Positions 1 through 15,001 of a stretch of DNA of 64,000 bases are shown piece after piece. Origin of the DNA: Micromonospora sp. DSM 45708. GTDB taxonomy: Bacteria > Actinomycetota > Actinomycetes > Mycobacteriales > Micromonosporaceae. The position numbers and the translations under genes are program-made. Positions within the stretch are counted from its first letter, which is position 1. Every line of letters starts with the position of its first letter. Location: NCBI RefSeq assembly GCF_039566955.1, contig NZ_CP154796.1:5580001-5644000 (forward strand), read 5' to 3'. The notes under the pieces were generated by a model. That model had not been told where the DNA came from. It saw nothing but the letters and a program-made list of their open reading frames with translations, and made no database searches.

Positions 1-531
1 CGCCGGCAACCGGGCGAGCAGCGCCGGCACCTCGTCGCGGACCAGTGCGGCGGCGCCGGCGAACTGCCCGACCGCCGTCTCGGCGTGGACCCGCGGCATG
101 TCCCGCAGCGTCGCGCGCGCGGTCGCCAGGGCATCCGGTACGGCGGAGAGGCGCCCCACCAGGTGGGTCAGCCGCTCCTCGACCGGGGCGTACGGACGGG
201 CCAGCAACGCGTGCAGCAGCGGACCCGGATTGTGCCGCAGCGGGTCCCACTCGTGGCTGCGGATCTCGGTGGCCTCGAACAGCCCCCGGTCGACCAGGCT
301 GCTGAGCAGCGCGTGGTCGACGCTCTCGTCGGTGTCGAGCACGTCGGGGTCGATCTCGGAGAGCGCGTCGGCCGCGTCCTTGAGCATCGCCCGGTCGGCG
401 GCGAGCGCGTCGTCGGAGAGGTCGGGCAGGCGGTCGTCGTAGCGGTGGTCCCCGGCGGAGGTGGCCAACCCGGGCCGGCTCTCCAGCAACGCCTCCACGA
501 TCCGCTCCGCGAGCGGCCCAAACGCTTCCAT
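1..531 (-). CDS. DUF885 family protein (partial, C-terminus beyond window)
   Basis: Reading leftwards from an ATG at 531, 177 codons are open to the window edge, so the C-terminal part is missing. The visible N-terminal part (MEAFGPLAERIVEALLES..., then LATSAGDHRYDDRLPDLS) fits the DUF885 family: alpha-helical proteins with a zinc-peptidase-like HExxH further downstream, which lies outside the window. The start is supported by a TAGGGT box at 539-544, seven bases before the ATG, the leaderless arrangement seen repeatedly here. It lies just downstream of mazG but appears to have its own promoter. The biochemical substrate is unknown. Confidence 0.7.
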   Translation of the reverse strand, partial: MEAFGPLAERIVEALLESRPGLATSAGDHRYDDRLPDLSDDALAADRAMLKDAADALSEIDPDVLDTDESVDHALLSSLVDRGLFEATEIRSHEWDPLRHNPGPLLHALLARPYAPVEERLTHLVGRLSAVPDALATARATLRDMPRVHAETAVGQFAGAAALVRDEVPALLARLPA

Positions 532-571
532 TCCCCGAACCCTACCGATCACCCCCGACCCCGCACCCCCA

Positions 572-640
572 CGATCTTGCAGTTGCGGCCCCTCCGATGC
601 CGGATTCAGCCGGTTTGCCGGGGCGGAAAGTGCAAGATCG
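572..640. repeat. Intergenic inverted repeat, GATCTTGCA family
   Basis: CGATCTTGCA at 572-581 is matched by TGCAAGATCG at 631-640, a perfect 10-bp arm pair with further imperfect pairing inside (GCGGCCCC against GGGGCGGA). It lies between the DUF885 gene start and the mazG stop. A related element is at 34638-34706. It could act as a terminator for the mfd-mazG operon or be a dispersed palindromic repeat. Confidence 0.7.
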
Positions 641-649
641 ACGAGGTGG

Positions 650-1621
650 TCACCGGCGTTCGGCGGCGCGGACCGCTTCGGCGTACGCCAGGGTGGCGCG
701 TCGGAGCGCGGCCTCCGGGTCGATGCCGGCCTGCCGGGCGGCGGCGACGGTGGCCAACAGGCTCGCGCCGAGCCGCGCCTCGGCGTCCACCTGGGACTCG
801 GCGAGCGGCGGCGGCACGGCCAGCCCCACCCGGCCGGCGCGGTCCAGGATCTTCGCGGCCAGGGCCAACGCGGGCTGACTCAACGCGATGCCGTCCAGCA
901 CCGAGTCGCGGGTCTTCTCGGCCCGCTTGATCCGCTCCCAGTTCGCCTCGATCTCCTCGATCGAGCCGGCCTGCTCGCCGGAGAACACGTGCGGGTTGCG
1001 CCGCACCATCTTGTCGACCAGGCCGCCGGCCACGTCGTCGACGGTCCAGCCCCGGCCCTCCGGCAGGTCCTCGGCGAGGCGGGCGTGCAGCAGCACCTGG
1101 AGCAGCACGTCGCCCAGCTCCTCGCGCAACGCGTCGGTGTCGCCGTCGCCGATCGCGTCGTACGCCTCGTAGCACTCCTCCAGCAGGAACGGGGCCAGGC
1201 TGCGGTGCGTCTGCGCGCGCTTCCACGGGTCACCGCCCGGGGCGGCCAGCCGGTCCATCACCTCGACCGCGTCGAGCAGCCGGGCGCCGGGCGGGTCCCA
1301 GGAGCCGTACATCAGCTCCAGCTCGGCCAGGCCGGGCTGCCGGGCCAGCCGCAGCCCCAACTCGCGGGCGAGCGCCTCGTCGCCGGCCGGGCCGGCCAGC
1401 CAGACCGCGCCGCCCTCGGTCGCGGCGGCGTCCAGCAGCGCTTGCGTCGCGCCCTCGGACACCACGCGCACCTCGGCGCCGGCCGTCCGGACCGCCCGGG
1501 TCAGCTCGCTCTCCGCGCCGGTGAGGACCGGCGCGGAGCGTACGGCGTCCCAGGCGGCCGACGTCAGCAGACCGGCCGGCAGCCGGGGTGAGGTGACCAG
1601 CAGGACGATGCGCGCGGTCAT
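650..1621 (-). CDS. mazG: MazG nucleoside triphosphate pyrophosphohydrolase
   Basis: Hydrolyses (d)NTPs to monophosphates and PPi as a housecleaning enzyme. The 323-residue protein has a poorly conserved N-terminal part of about 130 residues, then the MazG core with the Mg-binding pattern EECYE followed by EELGDVLLQ, and the family's NPHVF and WERIKRAEK segments. Actinobacterial MazG proteins share this extended N-terminus. The ATG at 1621 overlaps the stop of the upstream lipoprotein gene (ATGA), indicating translational coupling in an mfd-lipoprotein-mazG operon. The start rests on this overlap. Confidence 0.9.
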   Translation of the reverse strand: MTARIVLLVTSPRLPAGLLTSAAWDAVRSAPVLTGAESELTRAVRTAGAEVRVVSEGATQALLDAAATEGGAVWLAGPAGDEALARELGLRLARQPGLAELELMYGSWDPPGARLLDAVEVMDRLAAPGGDPWKRAQTHRSLAPFLLEECYEAYDAIGDGDTDALREELGDVLLQVLLHARLAEDLPEGRGWTVDDVAGGLVDKMVRRNPHVFSGEQAGSIEEIEANWERIKRAEKTRDSVLDGIALSQPALALAAKILDRAGRVGLAVPPPLAESQVDAEARLGASLLATVAAARQAGIDPEAALRRATLAYAEAVRAAERR

Positions 1622-2373
1622 GCGCCGGGCGCCGCCGACGGATCGATCACCGGCACCGACTCACCGGTCTCCGGCTCCGGGGTGGAGACGTCGGTGACCG
1701 ACGAGCCCGGCTCACCCAGCGGCACGGCCACCGCCGGCACGTCGCCCTTGAAGCTGAGCAGCGGGAACGCCAGCGGGCGGTAGCGCGGGTTGACCGAGAC
1801 GTCGTACCCGCCGATCGCGTCGGCGAGCACCTTGCGGGTGGCCAGCGCGGAGCGGAGCTGCTGCCCGTCGAGCTGGCTGGCCGCGTCGGCGTCCTTCACG
1901 TCCGGCGGGATGGCGCCGGCCGCCCGGCCGGCCGCGATCACGGTGGCCAGGTCCTCGGCCGTGGGAGCGGCCGGCTCGCCGGCCGGCAGGCCGGACATGC
2001 AGGTGTAGAACTCGGCCACCTTCTTCGGGTACGTCGCGTCGGCGGGCAGCCCGGTCTGCTGCGCCACCTGCTCCGGCGTCACCTGACCCTGCGGCTGGTA
2101 GCCCTTGTCGGCGGAGAGGGCCCGGCACACGTCCGACAGCACGAGGGTGGCGACCACCTGGTCCCGGGCCGGCAGCAACGCGTCGGCCTGAGCGGCGGTG
2201 GCCGGCTGGCTGGCCAGGCCGTCCCGGACCTCGTCGAGGATCGAGGTGACCCGATCCTCGGTGACGCGGTTGTCGCCGACATAGGCGGCGACCCCGGGCT
2301 CGGTACGGCAACCGGAGAGGGCGACGAGGCCGACCGCCACGCTGGCGACGGCGACAAGACGGCGAGCACGCAT
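1618..2373 (-). CDS. SurA N-terminal-like lipoprotein
   Basis: 251 residues beginning MRARRLVAVASVAVGLVALSGC, a signal peptide with lipobox LSGC, so a membrane-anchored extracytoplasmic lipoprotein. After the lipobox, VAAYVGDNRVTEDRVTSILDEV resembles the N-terminal chaperone segment of SurA/PpiD-type proteins. No parvulin isomerase domain follows, so a chaperone-like role is possible but catalysis is not expected. The gene sits between mfd (47 nt upstream) and mazG (4-nt overlap). Confidence 0.75.
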   Translation of the reverse strand: MRARRLVAVASVAVGLVALSGCRTEPGVAAYVGDNRVTEDRVTSILDEVRDGLASQPATAAQADALLPARDQVVATLVLSDVCRALSADKGYQPQGQVTPEQVAQQTGLPADATYPKKVAEFYTCMSGLPAGEPAAPTAEDLATVIAAGRAAGAIPPDVKDADAASQLDGQQLRSALATRKVLADAIGGYDVSVNPRYRPLAFPLLSFKGDVPAVAVPLGEPGSSVTDVSTPEPETGESVPVIDPSAAPGA

Positions 2374-2420
2374 GACGGTCACTCTCTCACGCCCCGTATC
2401 CGGCTGTGACGCCGCCCACC

Positions 2421-6065
<3,645 letters not shown>

Positions 6066-6335
6066 GAGTGATCACTTCCAGCGGCTTGACGCATGACGAC
6101 GACCCCGCGTCCAGCCGGACGGGGGGCCCACCGTTCGACCCTATCCCCCTCCCGCCCTCCCCACCCCCCACCCCGGGATGCGCCCCGCCCCTCCCTCACC
6201 CCACGCACCGCCCACCCCACGCGCGCCCACCGCACGCGCGCCCCCGCCACGCGCCGCCCCGCCACGCGCCATCCCCGCCACGCCCCACCCCCCGCCACGC
6301 GCCACCCCCGCCACGCGCAGCCCCGCCACGCGCAG
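6066..6335. repeat. C-rich low-complexity tract upstream of mfd
   Basis: Non-coding. The + strand is extremely cytosine-rich and carries many degenerate copies of a CCGCCACGCGC-type motif, densest at about 6230-6335. Open frames across it give only Pro/Arg/His-rich peptides with no family resemblance. The mfd promoter must lie near its left end, but no clear -10 box was found. Confidence 0.6.
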
Positions 6336-6387
6336 ATTCACGGAAAGAGTGGCCTTCGGGTCGCTCATAGGCACTCTTTCCGTGAAT
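6336..6387. repeat. Perfect 16-bp inverted repeat
   Basis: ATTCACGGAAAGAGTG (6336-6351) pairs with CACTCTTTCCGTGAAT (6372-6387), 16 of 16 bases, around a 20-base spacer. It is not near a gene end: mfd starts 270 bases to the left and the cyclase gene about 300 bases to the right. It separates the C-rich tract from the G-rich tandem repeats, so it looks like a dispersed palindrome rather than an ordinary terminator. Confidence 0.85.
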
Positions 6388-6399
6388 TTGCAGCGCCCC

Positions 6400-6660
6400 T
6401 TGAGGGGAGCGCCCCTTGACGGGAGCGCTGCTTGACGAGAGCGCTGCTTGACGGGGGCACTCCTTGACGGGGCACTCCTTGACGGGGCACTCCTTGACGG
6501 GGCACTCCTTGACGGGGCACTCCTTGACGGGGCACTCCTTGACGGGAGCGCTGCTCGACGGGGGCACTCCTTGACGGGAGCGCTGCTCGACGGGGGCACT
6601 CCTTGACGGGAGCGCTGCTTGACGGGGGCACTCCTTGACCGGGGCGCTGCTTGACGGGGG
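6400..6660. repeat. Tandem repeat array, 15-nt unit
   Basis: The unit GGGGCACTCCTTGAC recurs at 15-nt spacing about six times from about 6455 to 6547. It then continues as three longer, about 32-nt units in which GGGAGCGCTGCT(C/T)GAC alternates with the 15-mer, and it is preceded by GAGCGCTGCTTGAC variants. The frames through it (repeats of RQGVP on the - strand) look like a consequence of the repeat, not a gene. The spacing and lack of unique spacers exclude a CRISPR array. Confidence 0.85.
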
Positions 6661-6685
6661 TCGAGGGGGCGTGGTGGCGTGGGGC

Positions 6686-7594
6686 ATGGGTGAGTATCGG
6701 GCGGTCTTCGACGCCGAGGTGGTCTTCGCGAACGGTGGCGGACTGCGCACCGACGGGTTCCGGCTGGACGTGCCCGGCCCCGAGATCACCGACGACGAGC
6801 TGGCCGCGTTGCTGGTCCGGCATCTCGGGCTGCTCATGGTCGGTGAGGTGCGGATCAGCAACCGGACCGTCGTCGAGGAGCCGCACAAGGGCGGGCGCGG
6901 CGTCGAGGCACCGCTCGGCGGCGGGCGGCGGCTGGTCGAGCTGAGTCACGAGATCACCGCCGGTCTGGTCACGTTGCCGGGCTGGCCGGGGCCGCGGATC
7001 ACCGACTGGCTCACCCGGGAGACGTCCCGGGACCGGTACGCGCCGGGCGTCGAGTTCCACGTCGGGCGCATCGACATGATCGCCAACACCGGCACGTACG
7101 TCGACACGCCGTCGCACCGCTTCGCGGATGGTCCCGACCTGGCCGGGGTGCCCCTGGACCGGCTGTCCGACCTGCCCGGCCTGGTGGTACGCGTGCCCGC
7201 CGGGGTCCGCGCGGTGGACCGCCTGCTGCTCGCCCCGTACGAGGTGGCCGGGCGGGCGGTGCTGCTGCACACCGGTTGGGACAGGCACTTCGGCACCGAC
7301 CGGTACGCCGCCGAGGACGCGCCCTACCTGACCGGGGGCGGCGCTTCCTGGCTGGTCGAGGCCGGCGCGGCACTGGTCGGCATCGACTCGATCAACATCG
7401 ACGACATGACGCCGGCGGCGGCCGGCGAGCGCCCGGCGCACAGCGCGCTGCTGGCGGCCGGCATCCCGATCGTGGAACACCTGACCGGCCTCGACGCGCT
7501 GCCGCCCACCGGTTTCCGGTTCACCGCCGCCCCGCCGAGGGTGGCCGGGATGGGCACGTTCCCGGTCCGCGCCTTCGCCACCGTCGACGCCTGA
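6686..7594 (+). CDS. Cyclase family protein with extra N-terminal domain
   Basis: 302 residues. Residues about 75-300 resemble the cyclase / kynurenine-formamidase-like fold: LSHEITAGLVTLPGWPGP, then IANTGTYVDTPSHRFADG, VLLHTGWDRHF, VGIDSINID and HSALLAAGIPIVEHL. The usual HxGTHxDxPxH metal motif reads NTGTYVDTPSH here, so two classical ligand positions are Asn and Tyr. Residues 1-70 (MGEYRAVFDAEVVFANGGGL...) form a separate small domain not part of the standard family. The ATG at 6686 was chosen because the upstream in-frame start lies in the tandem repeat array. The substrate is unknown. Confidence 0.75.
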   Translation: MGEYRAVFDAEVVFANGGGLRTDGFRLDVPGPEITDDELAALLVRHLGLLMVGEVRISNRTVVEEPHKGGRGVEAPLGGGRRLVELSHEITAGLVTLPGWPGPRITDWLTRETSRDRYAPGVEFHVGRIDMIANTGTYVDTPSHRFADGPDLAGVPLDRLSDLPGLVVRVPAGVRAVDRLLLAPYEVAGRAVLLHTGWDRHFGTDRYAAEDAPYLTGGGASWLVEAGAALVGIDSINIDDMTPAAAGERPAHSALLAAGIPIVEHLTGLDALPPTGFRFTAAPPRVAGMGTFPVRAFATVDA

Positions 7595-7738
7595 CCCGCC
7601 CCGCACCGCACCGCACCGCCGATCTTGGCGTAGCGGTGCCAGTACATGTCGGTTCCGTACCGTTATCGCACATGCCCAACGGGACGACCCCTCGCCTCCA
7701 CGCCCCTTCTCCCGCGCTCCCGCCCACTCGTTCGGTGT

Positions 7739-7793
7739 GATCAAGGAGTTTGCGTCGGAGTCGGTCTTCGTGGGCGACGTGGACTCCTTGATC
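7739..7793. repeat. Inverted repeat, GATCAAGGAGT family
   Basis: GATCAAGGAGT (7739-7749) is matched by ACTCCTTGATC (7783-7793), with additional inner pairing of GCGTCG and CGACGT. A second copy with the same arms but another loop is at 36797-36854. It lies between the convergent cyclase gene and LD-carboxypeptidase gene, where it could terminate both. Confidence 0.8.
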
Positions 7794-7809
7794 GCCCGCC
7801 ACCCATGGC

Positions 7810-8850
7810 TCAGTAGCGCACCGCGATGCGGCGGTCGACCGCGTCGACGCGGATCTCCCCGCCGTACGGGATGATCAACTGCGGGTCGGTGTGACCGAGG
7901 TCGACGTCGAAGACCACCACCGGGTCGTCCACGTAGGGCCCGATGGCCCGCAGGATCGCCGCCCGCTGCGCCTCGCCCCAGGCCAGTCGCTCCGCGACGG
8001 ACAGCGGCCGGTCGAAGTCCCACGCCTTGGGGCGGCCGACCACGATCGCCGGGAAGCCGGCCAGCAGGCCGCGCTCGCCCAGGTTCCGCACGATCCGGAA
8101 GACCTCCTCGGCCGGTGGCATCTCCTCCGAGGTCTCCAGGAACAGCACCGAGCCGGCCAGCTCGGCGGCGGTCGGCACCCGGTCGGCCGCCGCCAGCCAG
8201 TGCAGGATCTCCAGGTTGCCGCCCCAGGTGCGGCCCCGCACCACCCGGGCCGGCCCGTGCCAGCGCCAACCCTCGCCGGGCAGCATCGGCGGCTCCTCGG
8301 TCAACGTCGCCGGGTCGCGCCAGTCGAGTGGTTGGTCGCCCCACTCGGTGGCCGCCGTCAGGTCGTACCAGCCGGTGGTGAACAGCGCGGCGCGCAGCGA
8401 GTCGACCGTCAGCGGGTGCGGGCGGCCGGGCCGGCCGAGGTGCACCAGCACCGAGCCGCCGTGATAGGCCACGATCCCCAGCCGGTACAGGTGGTTGAGC
8501 ACGTTGATGTTGTCGGAGTAGCCGAAGTAGGGCTTCGGGTTGGCCCGCAGCACGTCGTCGTCGAGGAACGGGGTGACCGTGAGCAGGTCGTCGCCGCCGA
8601 CGGTGGCGAGCACCGCCGTGATCGTCGGGTCGGCGAACGCGGCGGTCAGGTCGCGGGCCCGGTCACGCGGGTCGGCGCCCATCTGCCGGGTGGTCGGGTA
8701 CTCCACCGGCACCAGGTCCAGTTCCTCGCGGAGCCGGCGCAGGCCCAGCTCGTACACGTGCGGGAAGAGACCCGGCAGGCCGGCGGAGGGTGAGACGACG
8801 GCGACCCGGTCGCCCGGCTGCGGCTTGGTGGGGTGGCGCGGCATCGTCAT
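7810..8850 (-). CDS. S66 family LD-carboxypeptidase
   Basis: 346 residues, MurC-peptide LD-carboxypeptidase family, which cuts the L-Lys/DAP-D-Ala bond in peptidoglycan tetrapeptides or related substrates. Visible: PGDRVAVVSPSAG at the N-terminus, the nucleophile Ser in YFGYSDNINVLNHLY, GGNLEIL with the catalytic Glu, and the His in DLGHTDPQLIIPYGG. No signal peptide, so probably cytoplasmic. The start at 8850 is supported by a TAGCGT box (8858-8863) seven bases upstream. Some members instead cleave microcin C-like antibiotics, which cannot be excluded. Confidence 0.85.
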   Translation of the reverse strand: MTMPRHPTKPQPGDRVAVVSPSAGLPGLFPHVYELGLRRLREELDLVPVEYPTTRQMGADPRDRARDLTAAFADPTITAVLATVGGDDLLTVTPFLDDDVLRANPKPYFGYSDNINVLNHLYRLGIVAYHGGSVLVHLGRPGRPHPLTVDSLRAALFTTGWYDLTAATEWGDQPLDWRDPATLTEEPPMLPGEGWRWHGPARVVRGRTWGGNLEILHWLAAADRVPTAAELAGSVLFLETSEEMPPAEEVFRIVRNLGERGLLAGFPAIVVGRPKAWDFDRPLSVAERLAWGEAQRAAILRAIGPYVDDPVVVFDVDLGHTDPQLIIPYGGEIRVDAVDRRIAVRY

Positions 8851-8935
8851 GATCCGAACGCTATCGGTCCGCACCAGCGATTTCCGCCCAGCAAAACCCC
8901 ACAAGTAGGGCACATGCCGGCAATAGGCTGGGCCC
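8851..8935. promoter_or_regulatory. Divergent leaderless promoters
   Basis: The 85-base gap between two divergent starts contains a TAGCGT box on the - strand (8858-8863, seven bases before the ATG at 8850) and a TAGGCT box on the + strand (8924-8929, six bases before the GTG at 8936). Both put transcription initiation at the start codon. No ribosome binding site is visible before either start. Confidence 0.6.
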
Positions 8936-9970
8936 GTGGACGACGAGCCGGAGCTGCGGACCCGGGACTGGCTGCCCCGCACGGCGGCGCTGGTGCTCGG
9001 CACCCTGGCGCTGGCCAGCGCGTTCATCGCGGCCTACGTCGGCGCGCTGCACAAGCCGGAACCACGCGACCTGCCGGTCGCCGTGGTGACCTCCGACCAG
9101 CAGGCGCAGGCCGTGATGACCGCCGTCCGCGCCCGCACCCACGCCGTCAAACCCGTCGGGTACGACACCCAGGCCCGCGCCGTCGGCGGCCTCAACGACC
9201 GATCGGTGTACGCGGTGCTGAGTTCCGCCCCGGGCGGTCTGACCCTGACCACCGCCAGTGCCGGCGCGCCGGCCGCCACCGAACTCGTCACCGACGTGTT
9301 CACCCAGGCCGCCCAGCAGGCCGGCGTGCCGTTGCAGGTCACCGACGAGGTGCCGGTGTCCGGCGGCGACCCGCGCGGCCTGGTCCCGTTCTACCTGGCG
9401 GTCGGCGTGGTGCTCGGCGGCTACCTGGCCTCCACCGCGCTGGGCATCTCGCTCGGCACCAGCCCGCGCGGGCTGCGCCGGGCCGGGCTGCGGATCGCCA
9501 CGCTCGCGGTGCACTCCATCCTGCTCGGCGTCATCGGGGCGGTGCTGGTCGGGCCGGTGCTGGACGTGTTCGACCACGACGTGGGCACCATCGCGGTGGT
9601 CGGCGCGCTGGCCGCGTTCGCGGCCGGGATGGTGGCGGCGGCCGTGCAGGCGTGGCTCGGGCTGCTCGGCACCGGCCTGGTGATCCTGCTGCTGGTGGTG
9701 CTCGGCAACCCCGGTTCCGGTGGCATCTACGCGCCCGAGTTCCTGCCCGCGTTCCTGCGCGGGATGCACCGCTGGAACGTGCCCGGACTCGCCACCGACC
9801 TGCTCAAGTCGGCCGTCTACTTCGACTGGCGCGGCGGCGGCTGGGCGTTGACCGGGCTGCTGGTCTGGGTGGTCGTCGGCCTGGTCGGGCTGCTCACCGC
9901 CACGGTGTTCCGGGCCCGCCGTCGGGCCGCGCGGACCGGCCCGGGACGGCACGCCGCCGTCGACGGCTGA
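8936..9970 (+). CDS. ABC-2/YhgE-type multipass membrane protein
   Basis: 344 residues with one N-terminal membrane segment ([19 protein letters not shown]), an extracytoplasmic region of about 120 residues, then five hydrophobic segments. This topology is typical of the ABC-2 permease / YhgE-Pip / DUF3533 group. No ATPase gene is adjacent, so it may act alone or with a distant partner. The GTG start is supported by TAGGCT six bases upstream. Function unknown; an export or envelope role is inferred from topology only. Confidence 0.7.
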   Translation: MDDEPELRTRDWLPRTAALVLGTLALASAFIAAYVGALHKPEPRDLPVAVVTSDQQAQAVMTAVRARTHAVKPVGYDTQARAVGGLNDRSVYAVLSSAPGGLTLTTASAGAPAATELVTDVFTQAAQQAGVPLQVTDEVPVSGGDPRGLVPFYLAVGVVLGGYLASTALGISLGTSPRGLRRAGLRIATLAVHSILLGVIGAVLVGPVLDVFDHDVGTIAVVGALAAFAAGMVAAAVQAWLGLLGTGLVILLLVVLGNPGSGGIYAPEFLPAFLRGMHRWNVPGLATDLLKSAVYFDWRGGGWALTGLLVWVVVGLVGLLTATVFRARRRAARTGPGRHAAVDG

Positions 9971-10094
9971 CCGGCCGGCCCGTCCCAGAGTGCAGATCAT
10001 CACGCCGTCCCCCTCCTCCGTCCGGGGCCCGCGCGGATACCATCCAGGGGAGTCGGACAGCGCTGTCCTTCGTCCTCGCGTAAGGAGCGCACCC

Positions 10095-12881
<2,787 letters not shown>

Positions 12882-12893
12882 GCCGGTAGGCAG

Positions 12894-12931
12894 GGGCCCC
12901 CGCCTGACGCGTCACGCACAGGCGGGGGCCC
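12894..12931. terminator. GGGGCCCC-family hairpin after ppc
   Basis: GGGCCCCCGCCTG (12894-12906) pairs perfectly with CAGGCGGGGGCCC (12919-12931) around a 12-base loop, followed by TGTCAACACC. It lies between the convergent ends of ppc and the 12953 gene and belongs to a family also found at 25306, 42025, 57339, 61692 and 63261. Likely a bidirectional terminator without a T-tract. Confidence 0.8.
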
Positions 12932-12952
12932 TGTCAACACCGGCGGCGCGGG

Positions 12953-13768
12953 CTACCAGTCGCCGCCACCGAAGTCGCCGCCACCGAAGTCGCCGCCACC
13001 GAAGTCCCCTCCGAAGTCGCCGCCGCCAGCGAAGTCGCCCTGACCGCCACCGAAGTCGCCCTGACCGCCGACGTCGCCGCCGCCGGGGTCGCCGTAGTCC
13101 TGGCCGTCGCCGAAGCCGTCCTGGAAGCCCTCCTGGTAGCCGGACTCGTAGCCGTAGCCCGGGTCGGCGAACGCGGGCGAGAAGAGCGCGTCCGCGATCA
13201 GCATGCCGCCGATCACGCCGGCGCCCGCGCCCAGCGCGGTCTTCCACCACGGCGTCGAGTACCAACCGGCCGGCACCGGCCGACCCTGCATGTGACCACC
13301 GGGGTAGTAGTAGGGCGTGTGGCTGCCCGGCTGCGGGCCGGCCCGGAACGTCTGGCCCTGCACGTTCACCTCACGCTCCCTGGTGAGCTGGCCGACCCCG
13401 CGGGCGGCGGCCAGCGGCGGCAGCTCCGGACCCGGGTCGATGCCCATCGCCGTCCGCGCCGCCCGGATGTACGCCAGCCCCTCCAGCGCGGTCTCCCGCG
13501 CCAGCGCGAACTGGTGCGGCGTGCGCGCCTGCTCCAGCTGCGAGCCGGCGGCGTTGTAGCGCTCACCGGCGTCGGCGAGCGCCTGGCGGACCGCCGGGGC
13601 GTCGCCGTGCAGGTTCATGAGCTGGCCGCCGAGCCGCTCGTACCAGCGCTGCGCCTCGGCGCGGGCGTCCGCCAGCTCGTTCGCCCGCCGGGACCTGCTC
13701 CCCCACCGCCAGAACACCAGCGCACCTCCGAGCATCAGGATCAGGAACAGCCACAGGGCACCTTCCAT
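12953..13768 (-). CDS. Single-pass membrane protein with Gly/Asp-rich tail
   Basis: 271 residues. An N-terminal membrane segment (WLFLILMLGGALVFWRW) is followed by a helical cytoplasmic part (ADARAEAQRWYERLGGQLMN, ALAYIRAARTAMG-type helices), a second hydrophobic stretch (TALGAGAGVIGGMLIADALF), and a C-terminal tail with GYESGYQEGFQDGFGDGQDYG and perfect tandem GGGDF units ending GGGDW. The tail resembles low-complexity tails of actinobacterial DUF1542-like membrane proteins. The start is at MEGALWLFLIL; upstream residues in the same frame are a shadow of rmuC. Function unknown. Confidence 0.75.
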   Translation of the reverse strand: MEGALWLFLILMLGGALVFWRWGSRSRRANELADARAEAQRWYERLGGQLMNLHGDAPAVRQALADAGERYNAAGSQLEQARTPHQFALARETALEGLAYIRAARTAMGIDPGPELPPLAAARGVGQLTREREVNVQGQTFRAGPQPGSHTPYYYPGGHMQGRPVPAGWYSTPWWKTALGAGAGVIGGMLIADALFSPAFADPGYGYESGYQEGFQDGFGDGQDYGDPGGGDVGGQGDFGGGQGDFAGGGDFGGDFGGGDFGGGDFGGGDW

Positions 13769-13822
13769 GACTCGAACGTACCCAGCGCGCGCACGTCGTA
13801 CCCGTTTGGCAAGCTCTTCGGC

Positions 13823-15001
13823 ATGAGCTTCTCGACGCTGGCCGTGGTGGTGCTCTGCCTCGCCGCGGGCGGCGCGGTGGGCTGGCTGGCGGCCCGGGCC
13901 CGGTCGGCGGCCGACGTGGCCCGGCTGGAGGCGACGCTGGCGGCCACCCGGGAGGGTGAGGGGCGGCTGGAGCAGTCGATGCGCGCGCTCAGCTACGAGG
14001 CGACCGCGCAGTCGCAGGAGGCGGTGGCGCGCGCGGTCGCGCCGCTGCACGACTCGCTGCGCCGCTACGAGCAACGCGTCGCCGAGCTGGAGCACGACCG
14101 GGTCGACGCCTACGCCGAGCTGCGCGAGCAGGTGCGCGCGATGAGCACGGTCTCCGGCGAGCTGCGCACCGAGACCAAGCAGCTCGTCGCCGCGCTGCGC
14201 GCGCCGCAGGTGCGGGGTCGCTGGGGCGAGCACCAGCTCCGGCGGATCGTCGAGGCGGCCGGCATGCTGGAGCACTGCGACTTCAGCGAGCAGGTCACCG
14301 CCGCCACCGACCACCAGGGGGTCCGCCCCGACCTGGTGGTGCGGCTGCACGGCGGGCGCACGGTGGTGGTCGACGCCAAGGCGCCGTTCGACGCCTACCT
14401 GACCGCGATGGAGGCGCGTGACGAGCGCGGGCGGGACACCCAGCTCGACGCGCACGCCCGGCACCTGCGGGCACACGTGGACGGCCTGGCCGCCAAGTCC
14501 TACTGGACCGCGTTCGACCAGACGCCCGACTTCGTGGTGCTGTTCGTGCCGGCCGACCCGTTCCTCGACGTGGCGCTGCAACGCGATCCCGCGCTGTTGG
14601 AGCACGCGTTCGCCCGCAACGTGGTGCTGGCGACACCGGCCACGCTGGTGGCGCTGCTGCGCACGGTGGCCTACTCGTGGCGGCAGGAGGCGCTGGCGCG
14701 CAACGCGGCCACCGTCCACTCCTTGGCGCGTGAGCTGTACGGGCGGCTGTCCACGCTGGGCGACCACGTCGGCAAGCTGGGCAGCTCGCTGAGCGGGGCG
14801 GTGACGGCGTACAACCGCGCGGTCGGTTCGCTGGAGGCCCGGGTGCTGGTCAGCGCGCGCAAGCTGGCCGAGCTGGGCGTCTCGGGTGAGGAGCTGGCCG
14901 CCCCGGCGCAGGTCGAGCTGGCACCCCGGCAGCCGCAGGCGCCGGAGTTGCTGAACGGCCCGTCCACATCGGCCGAACGGTCGGCAGGCATCGACGTCTA
15001 A
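13823..15001 (+). CDS. rmuC: DNA recombination protein RmuC
   Basis: 392 residues: an N-terminal membrane segment (LAVVVLCLAAGGAVGWLAA), a coiled-coil region up to about residue 130, and the RmuC domain with RGRWGEHQLRRIVEAAGM, VVDAKAPFDAYL, and FVVLFVPADPFLDVAL. RmuC proteins limit inversions between short inverted repeats and have a nuclease-like fold. The ATG at 13823 gives the canonical membrane N-terminus. It is divergent from the 12953 gene, whose start is 54 bases away. Confidence 0.92.
   Translation: MSFSTLAVVVLCLAAGGAVGWLAARARSAADVARLEATLAATREGEGRLEQSMRALSYEATAQSQEAVARAVAPLHDSLRRYEQRVAELEHDRVDAYAELREQVRAMSTVSGELRTETKQLVAALRAPQVRGRWGEHQLRRIVEAAGMLEHCDFSEQVTAATDHQGVRPDLVVRLHGGRTVVVDAKAPFDAYLTAMEARDERGRDTQLDAHARHLRAHVDGLAAKSYWTAFDQTPDFVVLFVPADPFLDVALQRDPALLEHAFARNVVLATPATLVALLRTVAYSWRQEALARNAATVHSLARELYGRLSTLGDHVGKLGSSLSGAVTAYNRAVGSLEARVLVSARKLAELGVSGEELAAPAQVELAPRQPQAPELLNGPSTSAERSAGIDV

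Noticed and set aside
6400..6660. CRISPR array
   Set aside because: Repeats are directly adjacent with no unique spacers and there are no cas genes.
6365..8344. Frame with repeated RQGVP peptides
   Set aside because: Arises from the 15-nt tandem DNA array and antisense of the cyclase and peptidase genes; no family resemblance.
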